Positions 1 through 7,176 of a stretch of DNA of 10,178 nucleotides are shown one piece after another (positions within the stretch are counted from its first letter, which is position 1; each line of letters begins with the position of its first letter). Below the pieces are notes generated by a model. The model made no database searches and was not told the origin of the DNA. It saw nothing but the letters and a program-made list of their open reading frames with translations. Where the stretch lies: contig JAUWLK010000077.1 of assembly GCA_030613745.1 (NCBI GenBank), positions 1 to 10,178 of the forward strand. The letters run 5' to 3'. The stretch is from Flavobacteriaceae bacterium. GTDB taxonomy: Bacteria; Bacteroidota; Bacteroidia; Flavobacteriales; Flavobacteriaceae. The translations under genes were made by a program, and so were the position numbers.

Positions 1-315
1 GAATTACCTGAAAAACTAAATTTATTCGGTAAAAAACCATGGGAGGTAGCGCATTTAGATACTTTAGATATGTGGAAATTTGGAGATTATAAACATTATA
101 CCTCCTTGAATTTACTCACTAATATATTAGGAATTGCTTCACCCAAAGATGATATTGATGGTAGTCAAGTAGCGAAAGTATTTTATAAAGACAATGATTT
201 AAAAAGAATAGCAAAATATTGTGAAAATGATACGCTTGCTGTAGCACAAGTTTTGTTGCGATTTTATAATTTAGAATTACTAAAAGAAAAACAGATTATA
301 AGAGTAGATAATTAA
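1..315 (+). CDS. Predicted 3'-5' exonuclease related to the PolB exonuclease domain (3' part only)
   Basis: The window opens inside this gene, and the last 104 codons are visible in frame 1 up to TAA at 313-315. The fragment reads as the C-terminal half of the DnaQ-like superfamily branch described as 'predicted 3'-5' exonuclease related to the exonuclease domain of PolB' (Pfam DNA_pol_B_exo2). Visible hallmarks are the DTLDMWKFGD segment (residues 20-29 of the fragment) and YCEND (residues 73-77), which fits the exo III motif YxxxD carrying a metal-binding aspartate. The first catalytic motif (DxE) must lie upstream. Members are stand-alone nucleases presumed to act on DNA; their precise role is not established. 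It is the only plus-strand gene here and converges on the cytochrome gene 57 bases away, with no convincing terminator hairpin between them. The first in-window ATG (position 70) is internal and not the true start. Confidence 0.82.
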   Translation, partial: ELPEKLNLFGKKPWEVAHLDTLDMWKFGDYKHYTSLNLLTNILGIASPKDDIDGSQVAKVFYKDNDLKRIAKYCENDTLAVAQVLLRFYNLELLKEKQIIRVDN

Positions 316-372
316 AATATTTTCAAGAAGAGAGAGGCACGAAAGAAATGGTGATCTATAGGAATATATTAA

Positions 373-843
373 TTACTCTAAGCTCAATTTATAAGTTCTA
401 TGGCATGTAATACAATTATTAGTTAATTCAGACAATTGATTAATAGTTGTTGCAGCTTTAAAATTAACTTTTGCACTATCAGCAATTGCCTGGAAAATAT
501 GATGTCCTTTAAATCCCATTTGTTTACAGCCTAAAGGCGATAGTTTTAATAATCTTATCGGTGTTGCTTCCAAAGAAATTTGCCCTTGTCTTGTTGCAGC
601 TTTTACAATTTTATCTGGATTGTTTTCTGCTAAACCTTGTTGAATTTCATTAATAACTTCTAAATAATCCCTCATTTCATTCAATACTAATTTATGCAGA
701 TCGGATTCATATTTTACAACAATCCGATTATCATCAGGTAATTTAACCATTTCTGTACCTGTAAATAGTAAAATATAAATAAGAACAAATATGATCGCAA
801 CAAAAATAATGTTGCTGATGAACAGGAGTTTTTTCGTAAACAT
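373..843 (-). CDS. Membrane-anchored cytochrome c'/c556-like monohaem protein
   Basis: A 156-residue protein with a short basic N-terminus and one hydrophobic segment (about residues 8-28), so it is probably an inner-membrane-anchored or secreted protein with a periplasmic domain. The only haem-binding motif, CITCH (C144, C147, H148), sits near the C-terminus and is followed by RTYK. This placement is typical of the four-helix-bundle cytochromes c' and c556, whose C-terminal helix carries CxxCHxxY(R/K). The predicted first helix, around MRDYLEVINEIQQGLA, also fits that fold; M57 there is a candidate sixth haem ligand as in c556/b562 types, which is inference. Function is unknown: electron carrier or small-ligand (NO) binding are the family options. 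I start it at ATG 843, not at the in-frame TTG at 870, because that TTG is part of the TATATTTG promoter box. It is monocistronic with its own promoter, facing the exonuclease gene tail-to-tail. Confidence 0.72.
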   Translation of the reverse strand: MFTKKLLFISNIIFVAIIFVLIYILLFTGTEMVKLPDDNRIVVKYESDLHKLVLNEMRDYLEVINEIQQGLAENNPDKIVKAATRQGQISLEATPIRLLKLSPLGCKQMGFKGHHIFQAIADSAKVNFKAATTINQLSELTNNCITCHRTYKLSLE

Positions 844-867
844 TTTAAATAAATTAAAAATATCGTG

Positions 868-898
868 CAAATATAATATTATTTATAATTATTCTAAA
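868..898 (-). promoter_or_regulatory. Bacteroidota-type promoter for the cytochrome gene
   Basis: Read on the minus strand, 875-868 is TATATTTG, an exact match to the Bacteroidota -7 consensus TAnnTTTG. A TTA at 898-896, 19 bases upstream, can serve as a weak -33 element (consensus TTG). Transcription would start near 860-863, leaving a leader of about 18-20 bases before ATG 843, which is normal for this phylum. Confidence 0.6.
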
Positions 899-982
899 TA
901 ATATTTTAATCTCTTTTTAAGAGATAGAAAACTTATCAAGGTTAAATCAAAAAGTTGATTTTTTCTTCTATCTCCATTAACC

Positions 983-1010
983 CAAAAAAACCATATCCAA
1001 AGAAATGGTT
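983..1010 (-). terminator. Probable terminator of the ABC-F gene
   Basis: On the minus strand, 44 bases after the ABC-F stop codon, AACCAT (1010-1005) can pair with ATGGTT (994-989) across a 10-base loop. A run of T residues (990-984) overlaps the stem's 3' end. The stem is short and AT-rich, so it is a modest rho-independent terminator. Confidence 0.45.
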
Positions 1011-1053
1011 GAAATTTCTGATAATTATTAAAAATAGAGCCCAAGTAATATTA

Positions 1054-2910
1054 CTATTCCATTTTCATAGATAACTCCAACCAACGCTCTTCTTTTTGTT
1101 CTAAATCAGTAATGATTTCTTGTAGCTTTACAGATGTTTCATTGATTTTATCAGCTTCAATTTCATCATTATGAAACCCACTTTCTATTATTACTTTTTT
1201 CTTTTCTAGAATGGCAATTTCTTTTTCCAGTTTACTAAATTCACGCTTTTCTGTATAAGATAATTGACCTTTTAACGGTTCTGTTTTTCGGGAATCTTCT
1301 TTTTTTACTATTTTTTTAATTGAGGAAGGATTTGAATCTTCATATATTCTATAATCAGAATAATTTCCAGGAAAACCACTTATTTTCCCATCACCTTCAA
1401 AAATAAATAAATGATCAACAATTTTATCCATAAAATATCTGTCATGAGAAATCACTAACAAATTTCCGGGAAAGTCTAATAAGAAATCTTCAAGCACATT
1501 TAAAGTAAGAATATCAAGATCATTAGTAGGTTCATCTAAAAGTATAAAATTTGGATTTTGAATTAAAACTGTACATAAAAATAATCGTTTTAATTCTCCA
1601 CCAGAAAGTTTTTCAACAAAATCGTATTGTTTTTTACGACTAAATAAAAAGCGTTCTAAAAGTTGTCCGGCACTAATTTTTCTTCCTTTTGTCAAAGGAA
1701 TATATTCACCAAATTCTTTAATAACTTCAATTACTTTTTGCCCTTTATTTATTTGAATACCACTTTGTGTGTAATACCCAAATTTTACAGTTTCACCTAT
1801 AACAACTTTGCCAGAATCTACAGGAATATTACCAGTTAAAACGTTTAAAAAAGTAGATTTTCCAGTTCCGTTTTTACCTATAATTCCAATACGTTCTCCT
1901 CGTTTGAAAACATAGTCAAATTTGTCAAACAAACTTTTTTCATCAAAAGATTTTGAAATATGATGAAGCTCAACAATTTTACTTCCCAACCGCTCCATAT
2001 TAATTTCTAATTGTATTTTATGGTCTAGTCTGCGTTGGTGTGCTTTTTCTTTGATAGTATAAAAATCATCAATACGTGATTTTGATTTAGTGGTTCGGGC
2101 TTTTGGTTGTCGGCGCATCCAATCTAATTCTTTTTTAAATAAATTTTTTGCCTTTTCAACCGTCGTTTGTTCTATAGCTATACGTTCTTCTTTTTTTTGA
2201 AGAAAGTAAGAATAATTTCCTTTATAACGATACAATTTTCCGTTATCAAGCTCAACAATTTCATTGCAAACTCTTTCTAAAAAATAACGATCATGAGTAA
2301 CCATAAAAAGGGTTATTTTTTCTTTTTGTAAATAATTTTCTAACCATTCAATCATTTCTAAATCCAAATGATTTGTAGGCTCATCTAAAATCAATAAATC
2401 AGGTTTATTGATTAAAATTATAGCTAATGACAATCGTTTTTTTTGTCCACCAGAAAGTGTAGATACTTTTTTGTTTAAATCGTTTAATTTAAGTTTAAAA
2501 AGTATTTGTTTGTATTGTGTTTCAAAATCCCAAGCATTATGATGTTCCATTAGCTCAAAAGCTTTTTGGTAGGCATCACTATCATCAGGGTTTTTTAAAG
2601 CAGTTTCATATTGTTCAATTATGTGTAAAATTTCATTATCAGAATTAAAAATAGTTTGCTCAATAGTTAAACTATCATCAAGCATTTCTTTTTGCGATAA
2701 ATAAGCAACTTTTAAACCTTTTCGGAAAATAATTTGACCGGTGTCAGGAACATCTACACCGGCAATAATATTTAGAAGCGTAGTTTTACCCGAACCATTA
2801 ATAGCTATGAAGGCAATTTTTTGATCTTTATTGATACCAAAAGAGATATCTTCAAATAATACTCTTTCACCATAAGATTTTGATATATTTTCAACCGATA
2901 AATAATTCAC
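1054..2910 (-). CDS. ABC-F family ATPase, Uup-like
   Basis: A soluble twin-ATPase ABC-F protein of 618 residues with no membrane segments; such proteins act on the ribosome or, for Uup, on ribosomes and DNA branch structures, not in transport. Counted from the GTG start: NBD1 has the Walker A region AINGSGKTT (36-44), signature LSGGQ (152-156), Walker B LLILDEP with catalytic E177, and switch H206. NBD2 has GKNGTGKST (345-353), LSGGE (435-439), ILLDE (456-460) and switch H489. The basic inter-domain linker (RRQPKARTTKSKSR) and the charged C-terminal coiled coil (about 549-614) match Uup more than EttA or antibiotic-resistance ABC-Fs. The first glycine of Walker A in NBD1 is alanine. I chose GTG 2910 because translation then begins MNYLSVENISKSYGE, which I recall as the usual family start. 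The in-frame TTG at 2928 lies inside a promoter-like TTTG box. It is isolated by terminators on both sides. Confidence 0.9.
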   Translation of the reverse strand: MNYLSVENISKSYGERVLFEDISFGINKDQKIAFIAINGSGKTTLLNIIAGVDVPDTGQIIFRKGLKVAYLSQKEMLDDSLTIEQTIFNSDNEILHIIEQYETALKNPDDSDAYQKAFELMEHHNAWDFETQYKQILFKLKLNDLNKKVSTLSGGQKKRLSLAIILINKPDLLILDEPTNHLDLEMIEWLENYLQKEKITLFMVTHDRYFLERVCNEIVELDNGKLYRYKGNYSYFLQKKEERIAIEQTTVEKAKNLFKKELDWMRRQPKARTTKSKSRIDDFYTIKEKAHQRRLDHKIQLEINMERLGSKIVELHHISKSFDEKSLFDKFDYVFKRGERIGIIGKNGTGKSTFLNVLTGNIPVDSGKVVIGETVKFGYYTQSGIQINKGQKVIEVIKEFGEYIPLTKGRKISAGQLLERFLFSRKKQYDFVEKLSGGELKRLFLCTVLIQNPNFILLDEPTNDLDILTLNVLEDFLLDFPGNLLVISHDRYFMDKIVDHLFIFEGDGKISGFPGNYSDYRIYEDSNPSSIKKIVKKEDSRKTEPLKGQLSYTEKREFSKLEKEIAILEKKKVIIESGFHNDEIEADKINETSVKLQEIITDLEQKEERWLELSMKME

Positions 2911-2925
2911 AAGATTCGTTTTTTG

Positions 2926-2954
2926 CAAAGTAAATTAAAAATTAATAAAACTAA
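2926..2954 (-). promoter_or_regulatory. Candidate promoter for the ABC-F gene
   Basis: The minus strand 2933-2926 reads TTACTTTG, one mismatch from TAnnTTTG. A TTA at 2954-2952, 18 bases upstream, is a weak -33 element. The start of transcription would fall near 2920, giving a very short leader to GTG 2910. The preceding gene ends in a strong terminator, so a separate promoter is expected here. Confidence 0.42.
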
Positions 2955-2974
2955 AGGATATTGAAGTTAGATCT

Positions 2975-3016
2975 TAAAAAAGAAAAAGGTCGTTAGATTA
3001 AACCTAACGACCTTTT
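2975..3016 (-). terminator. Strong rho-independent terminator of the thioredoxin gene
   Basis: A perfect 13-bp stem: 3016-3004 reads AAAAGGTCGTTAG on the minus strand and pairs with CTAACGACCTTTT (2996-2984) around a 7-base loop. It continues into TTTTTCTTTTTT, a nearly pure T-tract. It starts 18 bases after the thioredoxin stop codon and separates that gene from the ABC-F gene. The A-run on the other side makes it potentially bidirectional, although no plus-strand gene approaches it. Confidence 0.88.
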
Positions 3017-3034
3017 GTTTTTATTTTAAAAGTA

Positions 3035-3577
3035 CTATCCTTTAAATTCAAATTCAAATTCTTTTTGGTATTTATCCCATTGTTCTTGACTAGTTATTTC
3101 TTTATGCCCATTGTTTAAAAACAATTTTAAGTATAATTCTAGTTGTGCGGGAGTTTTATAACCAGGTAAAGGTACTAAAGTATCACCGTTTTCATCAAAA
3201 AACACTATTGTAGGATAAGCATTGATTTGTAAAGCCCCTGCAAGTTGATGTTGCGCATTTCTTCCGGATTGACCTGGAATAAAATTCGGATTCTTAAAAA
3301 TTTGCCCTTTATATTCAATTTCCTGATTTCCTTCAGCATTAAATTTTACAGCATAATAATTTTCATTTACATATTTTACAACGTCAGGATTTTGAAAAGT
3401 GTTCTTATCTAACATTTTACATGGCCCACACCAATCTGTATAGGCATCCATCATAATTTTTTTTGGATTTTTAGCTTGTGCTTCAATTGCCTCATCCATA
3501 GTCATCCAATTGATTTCTTGTGCTTTTAATGTTACTGTAGTTAGAACTACTACCAAAAATATAAGTATCTTTTTCAT
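3035..3577 (-). CDS. Secreted thioredoxin-fold protein (CGPC)
   Basis: A 180-residue exported thioredoxin-like protein. Residues 1-19 form a classical Sec signal peptide (MKK, hydrophobic core, cleavage probably after KA at 18-19), with no lipobox cysteine, so the mature protein should be soluble in the periplasm. The active site WCGPCK has C50 and C53, and the cis-proline loop is seen as AYPT before a beta-strand TIVFF. An insert of about 20-25 residues after the second helix region (around GQSGRNAQHQL) lengthens it relative to cytoplasmic thioredoxin. It probably works as a periplasmic thiol-disulphide oxidoreductase, perhaps reducing misfolded or haem-apoprotein disulphides; the substrate is not visible. 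ATG 3577 is the natural start because it directly opens the signal peptide. A promoter-like box lies about 30 bases upstream and a strong terminator follows, so it is monocistronic. Confidence 0.88.
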   Translation of the reverse strand: MKKILIFLVVVLTTVTLKAQEINWMTMDEAIEAQAKNPKKIMMDAYTDWCGPCKMLDKNTFQNPDVVKYVNENYYAVKFNAEGNQEIEYKGQIFKNPNFIPGQSGRNAQHQLAGALQINAYPTIVFFDENGDTLVPLPGYKTPAQLELYLKLFLNNGHKEITSQEQWDKYQKEFEFEFKG

Positions 3578-3607
3578 TATTAAATGTTATTTATTTTCAC
3601 TTCGTTG

Positions 3608-3636
3608 CAAATAAAGCGCCAAAATTACAAAAAGAA
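3608..3636 (-). promoter_or_regulatory. Candidate promoter for the thioredoxin gene
   Basis: The minus strand 3615-3608 reads TTTATTTG, one mismatch from TAnnTTTG and followed by CA as in the other two boxes of this window. The -33 position (3636-3634) is TTC, a poor match to TTG. The leader to ATG 3577 would be about 25 bases. Confidence 0.38.
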
Positions 3637-3698
3637 CGTTTATTTTATGTTAAAAGTATTTTTGTGTAACTATTATTGCTTTTCTTCCAGTTTTAATC

Positions 3699-3728
3699 AA
3701 AAAGAATTCCTCGAGGCTTGCCTCGAGG
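3699..3728 (-). terminator. Hairpin, probable terminator of the POT transporter operon
   Basis: CCTCGAGG (3709-3716) and CCTCGAGG (3721-3728) are separated by CTTG. Each half is itself a palindrome, so they form an 8-bp GC-rich stem. Read on the minus strand it is followed by AATTC and TTTTT (3703-3699). It lies about 170 bases beyond the stop of the last transporter gene, with no other strong terminator nearer. Confidence 0.5.
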
Positions 3729-3873
3729 TAACCACTGAAATGTCATCCCCGAAAAGGGGATCTAAATAATAAATTTCGGTTTTTGGCATTCCTGTTAAAG
3801 CATGTGCTCAACTTGATTGAGTATGAAACCAGCGAAATACTCCTATGGCTTGCCTCGGAGATAGTTGGTTTCA
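3709..3873. repeat. Composite cluster of intergenic inverted repeats
   Basis: The gene-free gap 3578-3899 contains several hairpins. They are CCTCGAGG-CTTG-CCTCGAGG (3709-3728); ATCCCC-gaaaa-GGGGAT (3745-3761); CTCAA-cttga-TTGAG (3807-3811 with 3817-3821); and a long imperfect hairpin at 3824-3873. The 11-base word GGCTTGCCTCG occurs twice (3715-3725 and 3847-3857), each time across the tip of a hairpin. The cluster is visibly richer in G+C than its surroundings and encodes no credible protein. It looks like a dispersed repetitive intergenic element, but copy number in the genome cannot be seen here. Confidence 0.55.
3824..3873. repeat. Long imperfect hairpin within the intergenic cluster
   Basis: TGAAACCA (3824-3831) pairs perfectly with TGGTTTCA (3866-3873). 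Inside, CTCC (3840-3843) pairs with GGAG (3857-3860), and GGC (3847-3849) with GCC (3852-3854). The result is a 50-base cruciform-like structure with internal loops. It begins 27 bases downstream of the last transporter stop codon and may protect or end that mRNA. Confidence 0.6.
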
Positions 3874-3899
3874 AGAAATTTTTATTAATTAGTTTTTCT

Positions 3900-5747
3900 C
3901 TACTTATCAATACCGTGCATCATTCTTTTTATTGGTTTATTTAAGCTTAAAATAATTAAACCTGCTACAAAAGGAATAATGGTAAATATTAAAAAGAAAT
4001 AAGACCAACCATCAGTTTCTAATATTGATTCTGAATATTCTGCAAAAACCGATGATATTTTTCCTGCCATCCCTATAAACACATACCAAATTCCAAAAAT
4101 AAATGCTAACATCCTTGCTGGAGCTAATTTACTTACATAAGATAACCCTACTGGTGATACAGATAATTCTCCCATAGTATGCAACAAATAAGCCAATACC
4201 AACCACATCATACTAATTGACGCTGATTCTGCTCCATTTGGAATACTGCTTGAACCCATAGCCAACACACCAAAACCGGCTGCCAATAAAGTAAGCCCAA
4301 TAAAGAATTTTTGTGGTCCTGAAAAAGTAAATTTCTTCCAAAACTTAGAATATAATGGAGCCAAAATAACAATAAAGAACGGATTTAATATTTGAAACCA
4401 AGAAGTATCAATAACCACAGAGCCAGTAAACATATTTCCAATACCATTATCTGAAAACCCACTAAACACTTCGGTTAAATTTGCTGTTTTTATACCTAAA
4501 AGTTTATTTAGAACTCTTATTATCACTAAATACCATATTATCAAAAAACTTATAGAAGTGAAAATAATAGTTAGTGGATTTGTTTTCCAAATAGCTTTAA
4601 ATAATTTATAAATAAAGCCTGTTAGAATAATCATAGGTGTAAATGATAAAATAAGATCTACTATCTTATAGATTAAACCCCAACTACCCTCTAACATTCT
4701 ACTGGTATAGTCTTTAGCAAAAACAGTTAATGTTGTACCTGCTTGCTCAAAACTTGCCCAGAAAAAGATTACAAAAAAGGCTATTAAAAAAATAACAATC
4801 AGGCGGTCTCTCTCTACTTTTTCAAATCTAACTAATCTTGACAAGCCTAATTTTATAAATACGATTAAGGAAATAACAAAGAATACCTGTGACATATCTA
4901 TTGAAATACTTCCTATAGAGAATAGGTTTTCAGGTAAAAAATGTGTCCCTCTTGTAATGGCAGAATAAACACCATCAACAATCCAAGTTACTACAAAAAA
5001 TCCACCTATTGCTGCCATTGTTAAATCAGCTTTGGTAAAGGGAACGTTTTTAGTATTATCGTCTTCAGGCACTTCTTCAATTATTTTATTTTTAACTTCT
5101 GTAGCTTCTTTTCCGAAAAGATTACGGGCAAAATAAAACTGCAACAAACCAAAGAACATAAAGATACCTGCTAAACCAAAACCATAGGTCCAACTAAAGG
5201 TTTCTCCAATCCAACCTACTAATAATGTTCCAATAAAAGCTCCAGAATTTACGCCCATATAGAATATGGTATATGCTCCATCTTTTTTATCACTCTCTGG
5301 TGGATACATCTTACCCACAATCGATGACATATTGGGTTTAAATAAACCAGTACCCAATACAATTAGAAATAAACCAATATAAAAAATAAACTTTAAGTCT
5401 ATTCCCATTTGTATATCAGAAAGTGCCATAGCTCCATGACCCATAGTAATTATAGAGGCACCAACCAATACTGTTTTTACATGTCCCCATTTATTATCAG
5501 CTAACCAACCTCCAAGAAGCGGTAATAAATACACCAACATAACATACCACCCAAATAACACATAGGCTTCTTTTCTTGTCCATCCCCAACCTTTATCATC
5601 TATTTTTGCTATTAAAAAAAGGATTAATAGGGCACGCATTCCGTAATAGGAAAAACGTTCCCACATTTCGGTAAAAAATAACACAAACAATCCGACTGGA
5701 TGACCTAATATTTGTTGTTGGCTACTTTCTTGTGCGTAATCTGACAT
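3900..5747 (-). CDS. Proton-coupled oligopeptide transporter (POT/PTR2), enlarged form
   Basis: A 615-residue inner-membrane POT-family peptide symporter, expected to import di- and tripeptides with protons. Diagnostic motifs are EMWERFSYYG (27-36, the ExxER proton/substrate motif of TM1), GGWLAD (79-84), FKPN with K137 in TM4, FYMGVNSG (162-169), FWASFEQ (329-335, E334 at the TM7 acidic site) and GELSVSPVGLSYVSKLAP near TM10. The two extra helices HA/HB common in bacterial POTs lie between TM6 and TM7 (about 240-264 and 282-306). Unusually, some 89 further residues separate TM7 from TM8: E334 to the SWFQ motif (449-452) spans 119 residues, against about 30 in the neighbouring paralogues. This insert has two hydrophobic segments (about 358-383 and 391-417), so roughly 16 helices are predicted. 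It is the last gene of the run, 35 bases after its neighbour. ATG 5747 gives the usual short N-terminal tail before TM1. Confidence 0.93.
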   Translation of the reverse strand: MSDYAQESSQQQILGHPVGLFVLFFTEMWERFSYYGMRALLILFLIAKIDDKGWGWTRKEAYVLFGWYVMLVYLLPLLGGWLADNKWGHVKTVLVGASIITMGHGAMALSDIQMGIDLKFIFYIGLFLIVLGTGLFKPNMSSIVGKMYPPESDKKDGAYTIFYMGVNSGAFIGTLLVGWIGETFSWTYGFGLAGIFMFFGLLQFYFARNLFGKEATEVKNKIIEEVPEDDNTKNVPFTKADLTMAAIGGFFVVTWIVDGVYSAITRGTHFLPENLFSIGSISIDMSQVFFVISLIVFIKLGLSRLVRFEKVERDRLIVIFLIAFFVIFFWASFEQAGTTLTVFAKDYTSRMLEGSWGLIYKIVDLILSFTPMIILTGFIYKLFKAIWKTNPLTIIFTSISFLIIWYLVIIRVLNKLLGIKTANLTEVFSGFSDNGIGNMFTGSVVIDTSWFQILNPFFIVILAPLYSKFWKKFTFSGPQKFFIGLTLLAAGFGVLAMGSSSIPNGAESASISMMWLVLAYLLHTMGELSVSPVGLSYVSKLAPARMLAFIFGIWYVFIGMAGKISSVFAEYSESILETDGWSYFFLIFTIIPFVAGLIILSLNKPIKRMMHGIDK

Positions 5748-5782
5748 AATATTGTTTTATGAGTTAATACTTTTTTATTTAA

Positions 5783-7162
5783 CTAATTTTCTATTTTTTG
5801 ATCAAAAATAACATATTCATCATCTTCTGCTCCATGTGTAAGTTCGTGTAATTTTTTACGGAATAACATCACTAGTAATCCGAATAAGATACAAAAGACA
5901 GCAATTCCTGTAAAGATTGTAAATTCACCATACTGAGAAGCAGATTCACCTAGTAATCCTGCCAGTTTATTTCCAAAACCCGTCATGGCAAAATAAACGC
6001 CCATCATAATAGAAGCATATTTTACAGGTGCCAGCTTTGTAATAAATGACAAAGCAACGGGAGATAAACTTAATTCACCAATTGTATGAAACAGATAGGC
6101 TAAAATCAACCAATACATAGCTGAAGAACCCTCTCTTTCAAATTGTATTGAGGCTGCAGACATGAATAAAAACCCAGTGCCCATTATAATTAAACCAAAT
6201 AGCATTTTAAAGATCGAAGAAGCATTCTTACCTTTTAATTTTCGGTTTGCCCAGATTCTTGCAACAGTTGTTCCAATAATTATAATAAAGAATGCTGCTA
6301 AAGACTGGAACCATGATGCTGGTACTTCCAAACCTAGAAAGTTGAGATCTGTTTTTTCAAGTGCATATAAATTTAGTAAACCTCCAGCTTGTTCGTAGGC
6401 TCCCCAAAAAACAATAACCAACAAAAAAGAAATCAATAAAACAACAATCCGGTCTTTTTCAGTTTTGGTAAGTGGTTTTTGTATTATCTTTTTATCATTT
6501 TCCGATTTTAAATCTCCAATAAAATTTCCAACTTCTTTTAAATAAGGTTGACCAAATAAATAAACTAACATACCTAAAGCCATTCCTATTCCTGCCAATC
6601 CAAAACCATAATGCCAACCTATCCTTTCACCAATATAACCTACAATTATTGCAGCAAGAAAAGCACCAATATTAATCCCTATATAGAAAATGGTAAAGCC
6701 CTTATCTCTTCGGATATCTCCTTTTTGATAGAGACCGCCAACCATTGTTGAAATATTTGGTTTTAACATTCCAACACCAAGTACGATCAATATGAGCCCT
6801 AAGTAAAAGGCCCACTGATTTTGAAAAGCCAGAATTGTATGCCCTGCTATTAGCAAAACCCCACCATACATTACAGCCTTTTTTTGTCCTAAAATTTTAT
6901 CGGCAATATAGCCTCCTGGAATTGACATTAAATACACCAACATGGTGTACCATCCATATAATTTCAGAGCTTCTGTATTCGTCCATCCCAGCCCACTATT
7001 TTTTGCTGTTGTTTCAGTTACCAGATATAATACCAAAATAGCTCGCATTCCATAATAGGAAAAACGCTCCCACATTTCGGTTAGGAAAAGCACGTATAAA
7101 CCTGTAGGATGACCAAAGATTTCTTTTTTAATTAGATGATCATTGGATGTTGATCCATGCAT
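5783..7162 (-). CDS. Proton-coupled oligopeptide transporter (POT/PTR2), short 12-helix form
   Basis: A 459-residue inner-membrane peptide:proton symporter. It carries EMWERFSYYG (29-38), GGYIAD (83-88), LKPN with K134 in TM4, FYIGINIG (159-166), FWGAYEQ (252-258, E257 at the TM7 acidic site) and GELSLSPVALSFITKLAP near TM10, so all expected coupling residues are present. TM6 ends near residue 203 and TM7 begins near 238; the 34 residues between are charged and lack the HA/HB helix pair seen in the two canonical neighbours, leaving about 12 helices. The polar C-terminal tail is acidic (HGAEDDEYVIFDQ). The N-terminus and TM1 resemble the 3900-5747 gene closely, including at nucleotide level around the ERFSYYG codons, which suggests descent by tandem duplication. 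It starts 14 bases after the stop of the upstream gene and ends 35 bases before the next, consistent with one transcript. Confidence 0.93.
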   Translation of the reverse strand: MHGSTSNDHLIKKEIFGHPTGLYVLFLTEMWERFSYYGMRAILVLYLVTETTAKNSGLGWTNTEALKLYGWYTMLVYLMSIPGGYIADKILGQKKAVMYGGVLLIAGHTILAFQNQWAFYLGLILIVLGVGMLKPNISTMVGGLYQKGDIRRDKGFTIFYIGINIGAFLAAIIVGYIGERIGWHYGFGLAGIGMALGMLVYLFGQPYLKEVGNFIGDLKSENDKKIIQKPLTKTEKDRIVVLLISFLLVIVFWGAYEQAGGLLNLYALEKTDLNFLGLEVPASWFQSLAAFFIIIIGTTVARIWANRKLKGKNASSIFKMLFGLIIMGTGFLFMSAASIQFEREGSSAMYWLILAYLFHTIGELSLSPVALSFITKLAPVKYASIMMGVYFAMTGFGNKLAGLLGESASQYGEFTIFTGIAVFCILFGLLVMLFRKKLHELTHGAEDDEYVIFDQKIEN

Positions 7163-7176
7163 AAATTAATAATTAT

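Noticed and set aside
909..925. Small hairpin ATCTCTT-ttt-AAGAGAT upstream of the cytochrome promoter
   Set aside because: A 7-bp AT-rich stem without a clean T-tract, about 60 bases beyond a better ABC-F terminator candidate; it could be a second terminator, but support is too thin to list.
1044..1055. Perfect 12-base palindrome AGTAATATTACT overlapping the ABC-F stop codon
   Set aside because: It is AT-rich, has no loop or T-tract and no second copy in the window, so chance is the simplest explanation.
3584..3769. A 61-codon plus-strand open frame in the intergenic gap
   Set aside because: It runs through the thioredoxin promoter region and two hairpins, has no family resemblance and ends in the repeat cluster; it is a chance frame.
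6162..6398. A 78-codon plus-strand open frame
   Set aside because: It is antisense to the strongly supported short POT gene and shows no recognisable domain.
6835..7041. A 68-codon plus-strand open frame
   Set aside because: It is antisense to the same POT gene; its hydrophobic look mirrors the membrane-helix codons of the opposite strand.
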